Source: Thermocaproicibacter sp002397355 (lineage in GTDB: Bacteria; Bacillota; Clostridia; Oscillospirales; Acutalibacteraceae). Taken from it: 17,139 nt of DNA. The stretch covers positions 1-17,139 of the forward strand of contig DAISNS010000041.1 in NCBI GenBank assembly GCA_036830905.1, in the 5' to 3' direction. Below the pieces are notes generated by a model. That model did not search any database, had not been told where the DNA came from, and saw only the letters and a list, made by a program, of their open reading frames with translations. Position numbers and translations under genes: made by a program. Below, one piece after another: positions 12,989 through 17,139 of this stretch (the stretch's first letter is position 1; each line of letters starts with the position of its first letter).

Positions 12989-14614
12989 ATGGCGAATGAA
13001 AAGATCAGCAAATACATCGACCCGATCAAGAACTCCTGGAAGAAGCTGTCGAAGAGGACGCACCGGGTGATAGGCATTGTTTTCATCGGCATTCTGGCGC
13101 TTGCCGTCACGCTCGGCCTGCTGGTGAACCAGACGAAGTACGTGGTGCTTTATCCCGGCCTTGGCCACGACGAAGCGGTTGAGGTGATGACGGAATTGAA
13201 AGACTCCGGCGTCAGCTACAAGGAGGACAACGGCACGATCTATGTGCCGAGCGACCAGGAAAACGCCCTGCGCATGCAGCTCGCGAACGAGGGGCACCCC
13301 AAGACCGCGCCGAATTACGACTATTTCACCGGAAACGTCAACGCGATGACGACAGACCGCGAAGAGAAGGTCATCGAAAAATACCAGCTCAACCAGCGGC
13401 TGGAGGCCGTGATCAAAACGCTGGACCCGATCGACAACGCATACGTCACCATCAGCCTGCCGGACGACAGCGGCTATGTCCTCGACGACGACAAGGAAAC
13501 GGCGACCGCTTCCGTCACCCTGAAGGTCGGTTCGGGGAAATCCCTTTCCGACAAGCAGGTGAGCGGAATCAAGCAGCTGGTTTCCAAAAGCGTCCCCAAC
13601 CTGACGGCGGACAACGTGTCCGTCATCGACGCCGCGAGCGGGGAGGAGCTTTCCGCTCAGGGCGGCGATTCCGAGGGCTCCACGCGGATGGATCTGACGG
13701 AATTCAAGCTGAAGGTGGAAAAACAGTACGAGGACAGCATCCAGAAAAAGGTCCTCAACATCCTTTCGCCCCAGTACGGCGAAGAAAACGTCAAGGTCAG
13801 CGTGACCAGCAAGATGGACCTCGACAAAAGGATCCGGGATATTGTCACCTATCAGCCCACGACGAGCGACGACAAGGGAATCGTCAACAAGTCGAGCGAG
13901 TCGACCCAGACCACGAGAGACGGTTCGGAGGCCGGCGGAGTGGCCGGGGCGGAAAGCAACACGGACGTTTCCTCCGGCACGACGACTTATCCCGGCGTCA
14001 CCGTGAGCGGGAACACGATCACGACCAAGGATAGCAAATCGTACGAGTATTTCGTGAGCAAAGTGGAGGAGCAGGTCCAGAGCGACGCCGCGGACCTCGA
14101 CGACCTGACGGTTTCCGTCCTGATCAACGCCGCCGCGATGACGGACGGGCAGAAGCAGAGCATCGCCGATTCCGTCGCCGTTGCGGCCGGCGGCCTGAAG
14201 CCGGAGAAGGTCAACGTCAGGAATGGTGAATTCATCACGAAGGAAGCGCAGGCCAACGCGGAGCCGGCATCCCTTTTGCCCGTGAAGCTGTCAAAGCAGA
14301 CGGTCGCCGTCGCGGCGGCCGGACTTCTTCTCGTGATCCTCCTGGTTGCGGTGGGCGCCGTTTCCCACAGTCGCAAGGCGCGCAAGCGCAAGGAACTGAT
14401 GAAACAGCTGGGCGCGGAGGAGCACCCGGCCGAAAAAGTGCAGAAGAGCGCCGCGCCGGCCGTGCAGACCGAATCCATCGCGGAGAAGCGCAGCACCATG
14501 GACGAGAAGGAGCAGCAGGTGAAAAAAGACCTGCAGGACTTTTCCGGCAAGAACCCGGAGATCGTCGCTCAGCTCATCAGAAGCTGGCTGAGAGGGGACG
14601 ACCACCATGCCTAG
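12989..14614 (+). CDS. fliF: Flagellar MS-ring protein FliF
   Basis: Forms the membrane-embedded MS ring, base of the motor and housing of the export gate. 541 aa, usual length. A first membrane segment lies at about 27-46 (VIGIVFIGILALAVTLGLLV), followed by the YscJ/FliF ring-building domains with GLGHDEAVEVMTELKDSGVS and ANEGHPKT..., a low-complexity Ser/Thr/Gly periplasmic loop (about 300-345), a second membrane segment at about 437-458 and a cytoplasmic tail ending EIVAQLIRSWLRGDD, the FliG-binding end. ATG at 12989; SD is weak (GGA about 6 nt upstream). The last 8 nt overlap fliG. Confidence 0.97.
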   Translation: MANEKISKYIDPIKNSWKKLSKRTHRVIGIVFIGILALAVTLGLLVNQTKYVVLYPGLGHDEAVEVMTELKDSGVSYKEDNGTIYVPSDQENALRMQLANEGHPKTAPNYDYFTGNVNAMTTDREEKVIEKYQLNQRLEAVIKTLDPIDNAYVTISLPDDSGYVLDDDKETATASVTLKVGSGKSLSDKQVSGIKQLVSKSVPNLTADNVSVIDAASGEELSAQGGDSEGSTRMDLTEFKLKVEKQYEDSIQKKVLNILSPQYGEENVKVSVTSKMDLDKRIRDIVTYQPTTSDDKGIVNKSSESTQTTRDGSEAGGVAGAESNTDVSSGTTTYPGVTVSGNTITTKDSKSYEYFVSKVEEQVQSDAADLDDLTVSVLINAAAMTDGQKQSIADSVAVAAGGLKPEKVNVRNGEFITKEAQANAEPASLLPVKLSKQTVAVAAAGLLLVILLVAVGAVSHSRKARKRKELMKQLGAEEHPAEKVQKSAAPAVQTESIAEKRSTMDEKEQQVKKDLQDFSGKNPEIVAQLIRSWLRGDDHHA

Positions 14615-15617
14615 TCAGCAGAAATGCACCGCCGCGCAAAAGGCGGCCGCCGTCATCATCGCGCTGGGAACCGACAGCGCCTCCAGGATTTACAAGTACC
14701 TGAGGGAAGACGAGGTGGAGCAGCTCACGCTGGAGATCGCCCGGATGTCCCGGCTGGACTCCAAGGAGCTCGACGGCATCCTCGACGATTTCTACCAGCT
14801 CTGCCTGACGCAGAAGGTCGTGACCGAAGGCGGGGCGGAGTATGCGCGCAGCGTCCTCGAAAAAGCGTACGGGGCCCAGCAGGCGACTTCCCTTTTGAAC
14901 CGGGTCACGAAGTCCCTCCGCTCGAAGGCGTTCGAATTCCTGCGAAAGGCCGATTACAAAAACCTTCTCACCATGATCCAGAACGAGCACCCCCAGACGA
15001 TCGCCCTGATCCTTTCCTATGCGAACCCGGACCAGGCCGCCACGGTGATCGCGGAGCTGCCGAAAGAGAAGCAGGTGGACGTGGTTCAGCGCATTGCGAC
15101 CATGGACCGCGCTTCGCCCGAAGTGATCCACATCGTGGAAAACAATCTCGCCGCGAAATTTTCCAATGTCCTTTCCATCGACTTCACGAAGTTCGGCGGA
15201 GTCAGCTATGTCGCCGACATCATGAACAACATGGACCGCGGCAACGAGAAGTACATTTTCGACGAGCTGAACCGCAGGGACGCGGAGCTTTCCGAGGACA
15301 TCAGGAAGAAGATGTTCGTCTTCGAGGATATTTCCTCCATGGACGACATGTCCATCCAGCGTTTCCTCAGGGAGGTGGATTCCAAAGACCTTGTGTTCGC
15401 CCTCAAGGGAGCAAACCAGGAGGTTGCGGATGTCATCTTCAAGAACATGTCGAAGCATATGACGGAAATCGTCCAGTCGGATCTCGAGTATACCCATAAC
15501 GTCCGTCTCCGGGACGTTGAGGACGCTCAGCAGCGCATCGTCGGCGTAATCCGGCGTCTGGAAAACGAAGGAGAACTGGTCATCTCCAAGGGCGGGAAGG
15601 ATGAGATCATTGAGTAG
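14607..15617 (+). CDS. fliG: Flagellar motor switch protein FliG
   Basis: Switch-complex protein on the cytoplasmic face of the MS ring; its C-terminal domain meets the stator and generates torque. 336 aa, standard length. N-terminal domain KAAAVIIALGTDSASRIYKY binds FliF; the middle domain has the EHPQTIALILSY motif (127-138) that contacts FliM; the C-terminal torque helix reads DIRKKMFVFEDISSMDD (about 232-248) with its charged residues intact. Start ATG 14607 overlaps the fliF end by 8 nt, and the 3' end overlaps fliH by 17 nt. Confidence 0.97.
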   Translation: MPSQQKCTAAQKAAAVIIALGTDSASRIYKYLREDEVEQLTLEIARMSRLDSKELDGILDDFYQLCLTQKVVTEGGAEYARSVLEKAYGAQQATSLLNRVTKSLRSKAFEFLRKADYKNLLTMIQNEHPQTIALILSYANPDQAATVIAELPKEKQVDVVQRIATMDRASPEVIHIVENNLAAKFSNVLSIDFTKFGGVSYVADIMNNMDRGNEKYIFDELNRRDAELSEDIRKKMFVFEDISSMDDMSIQRFLREVDSKDLVFALKGANQEVADVIFKNMSKHMTEIVQSDLEYTHNVRLRDVEDAQQRIVGVIRRLENEGELVISKGGKDEIIE

Positions 15618-16374
15618 CGTCATTAAATCTTATCAGTACGGCCGCGTTTCAGCCCCGGAAGCGGGTGCCCGCCCGGGCGCGGGGGAGGGGCAGGGAACAA
15701 GTTCCGCCGACGGCGCGTTCCTGATGGCCCGGCAGATAGTCGCCGCGGCGCAGGAATACAGGATCCGCGTCGGCAGGGAGACCGCGGAAGAGAGCCGGCG
15801 GGAGTACGAGCAGGCGCGCCGGCGCGGCTACCGGGAAGGATTCGCCCAGGGCGTTTCGGAGGGCAAAAAATCGGGCGCGGAAGAGGGCAAAAAGTCAGGC
15901 TATGAGGAAGGGGTCGAAAAGGCGGAAGCCGAAAACCGCAAAACCATGGGCGAGCTTTCCCGGATGGTGGAAGCTGTTGAAAAGGACAAGACGGATATCC
16001 TGCGGAAATTCGAGGACGGGATCGAAGAGCTTGCCTTTGCGATGGCCAGAGCCGTCCTGAAACGGGAGCTGTCCCTCGACGAGGATGCGCTCCGCTCCAT
16101 CATCTTATCCGCCGCGGACTCCTACCGCAACCAGGCGTGGGTGCGCATCCGCGTTTCCGAGAAGGACGCCGGCGTTTTGCTGAGGCCGGACAAGAGCATC
16201 GCCGAGGACCTGAAAAACGTTTCCGGCAGCGTAAAAGTCATTCCGGTGCCCGATATGGAGGACGGAAGCTGCGTCATCGAAATGCCGGATCAGGTGATCG
16301 ACGCGGGAATCGGCAGCCAGCTCCGCAAGCTGGAAGACGCCGTGGAATCGGCCGGCCGCGTCAGGGCCGGCTGA
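15601..16374 (+). CDS. fliH: Flagellar export ATPase regulator FliH
   Basis: FliH binds and regulates the export ATPase FliI and tethers it to the C ring. 257 aa. After a Gly/Ala-rich N-terminus comes a charged helix with a run of eight glycines exactly four residues apart (76 to 104, in GYREGFAQGVSEG and onward), the GxxxG repeat known from FliH. A long helix (about 104-170) leads into the C-terminal domain with VRIRVSEKDAGVLL and a closing DQVIDAGIGSQLRKLEDA segment. ATG 15601 lies inside the fliG 3' end, with AAGGG about 6 nt upstream; a TTG three codons later is an alternative. Confidence 0.94.
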   Translation: MRSLSSVIKSYQYGRVSAPEAGARPGAGEGQGTSSADGAFLMARQIVAAAQEYRIRVGRETAEESRREYEQARRRGYREGFAQGVSEGKKSGAEEGKKSGYEEGVEKAEAENRKTMGELSRMVEAVEKDKTDILRKFEDGIEELAFAMARAVLKRELSLDEDALRSIILSAADSYRNQAWVRIRVSEKDAGVLLRPDKSIAEDLKNVSGSVKVIPVPDMEDGSCVIEMPDQVIDAGIGSQLRKLEDAVESAGRVRAG

Positions 16375-16393
16375 GGCGCCGAAGGAGAATCGT

Positions 16394-17139
16394 ATGGTGG
16401 ATTTCAGAGCTGCGTGCGATATCGTTGCAAAGCTGGACCCGCTCTGCTATCGGGGCAAGGTGAAAAACATCGTCGGCATGATGATCGAGGTGACGGGCCT
16501 TGACGCGAAGGTCGGCGACATCTGCGTCATCCGGGGCGGGTCGGGGGACGGGGACGTCACGGCGGAAGCGGTGGGCTTCCGCGACGGCGACGTGCTGCTC
16601 ATGGCCTACGGCGACGTCCGGGGCGTGGGGCCGGGCAGCGTGGTGGAGTCCACCGGACACAAGCTGCGCGTCCCGGTCGGGGATTTCCTCGTGGGGAGGA
16701 CGGTGGACGCCACGGGGAACCCGATTGACGGGCTCGGGCCGTTCGACGCGCCGGAGTACCGCGACATCGGCGCCCGCTACATCAACCCGCTCGAGCGCCC
16801 GAGAATCGACACCTGCCTGCATTTCGGCATCAAGGCGATCGACGGGATGCTCACCATCGGAAAAGGGCAGAGGATGGGAATCTTCGCGGGCAGCGGGGTG
16901 GGCAAAAGCACCCTGATGGGGATGATCGCGAAAAACGTCAAATCCGACCTCAACGTGATCGCACTGGTCGGCGAAAGGGGCCGCGAGGTCAAGGAATTCA
17001 TCGAGAAGGACCTCGGAAAGGAGGGGCTCGCGCGTTCCGTGCTCGTCGTCGCAACCTCCGACCAGCCGGCCATGTTCCGCGTGAAATGCGCGTCCGTGGC
17101 AACGTCCATCGCGGAGTATTTCCGTGACCGCGGCAGGGA
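16394..17139 (+). CDS. fliI: Flagellum-specific ATPase FliI (partial, runs off the window)
   Basis: F1-beta-like ATPase that energises unloading of export substrates at the flagellar type III apparatus. 248 codons are visible, a little over half of the expected 430-440. N-terminal beta-barrel domain (1-95), then VGRTVDATGNPIDGLG (100-115) and the nucleotide-binding domain with Walker A GSGVGKST (166-173) and ALVGERGREVKEFI (190-203), all typical. The ATG 16394 has AAGGAG (16382-16387) 6 nt upstream; 19 nt after fliH. Confidence 0.97.
   Translation, partial: MVDFRAACDIVAKLDPLCYRGKVKNIVGMMIEVTGLDAKVGDICVIRGGSGDGDVTAEAVGFRDGDVLLMAYGDVRGVGPGSVVESTGHKLRVPVGDFLVGRTVDATGNPIDGLGPFDAPEYRDIGARYINPLERPRIDTCLHFGIKAIDGMLTIGKGQRMGIFAGSGVGKSTLMGMIAKNVKSDLNVIALVGERGREVKEFIEKDLGKEGLARSVLVVATSDQPAMFRVKCASVATSIAEYFRDRGR

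Noticed and set aside
14577..15623. Minus-strand open frame opposite fliG
   Set aside because: FliG on the plus strand is certain; the antisense product is unrelated to any family I know.
16232..16256. TAAA and CCCGATAT inside fliH, resembling a sigma-28 promoter
   Set aside because: Spacer is 13 rather than 15 bp, the -10 has a mismatch and it lies inside a coding region of a tight operon.
1..17139. CRISPR arrays, tRNA or rRNA genes, insertion sequences
   Set aside because: No regularly spaced repeats, no tRNA-like cloverleaf, no rRNA and no transposase were seen in the window.

Overview
The window is a flagellar chromosomal locus of a Gram-positive bacterium, most likely a motile member of the Clostridia with a high-GC genome (about 60% G+C by hand count of sample lines). 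Three things point there: the gene order flgM-flgN-flgK-flgL-DUF6470-fliW-csrA-flagellin, known from Bacillus and Clostridia; strong GGAGG ribosome binding sites; and a FliW/CsrA pair next to flagellin. I cannot name the genus from sequence alone.

Left block (1-6633, all on the minus strand). An operon runs leftwards from a perfect sigma-28 promoter (6607-6633): flgM, flgN, flgK, flgL, a DUF6470 gene (yviE-like), fliW and csrA, closing with a hairpin at 1293-1327. A 100-base run of N (1176-1275) follows. Beyond it lies a 5'-truncated view of a flagellin gene (1-975; its C-terminus is outside the window) with its own perfect sigma-28 promoter (1146-1172). The flagellin leader carries a GGA-in-loop hairpin that looks like a CsrA target, so the classical FliW-CsrA-flagellin control circuit appears intact.

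Middle block (6720-11503, plus strand). This is an accessory island between the two conserved flagellar gene sets. It holds a GT2-type glycosyltransferase with TPR-like helical repeats, driven by a third perfect sigma-28 promoter that diverges from the flgM promoter; a small serine recombinase in which the usual first catalytic arginine is a methionine; and a GGDEF(degenerate)-EAL protein with a complete set of EAL catalytic residues, preceded by a GC-rich leader able to form competing stems. The island ends in a very strong rho-independent terminator (11422-11503).

Right block (11504-17139, plus strand). A sigma-A promoter (11562-11590) and a leader of about 150 nt precede the start of the basal-body/export operon: flgB, flgC, fliE, fliF, fliG, fliH and fliI. 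FliI runs off the window. fliF/fliG and fliG/fliH overlap, as expected of translational coupling.

Together the genes span the rod and MS-ring/switch/export base (right), the hook-filament junction, filament and late regulation (left), and an island that may modify the filament (glycosyltransferase), rearrange DNA (recombinase) and lower c-di-GMP (EAL protein). The functional link of the island to the flagellum is inferred from location and from the shared sigma-28 promoter.
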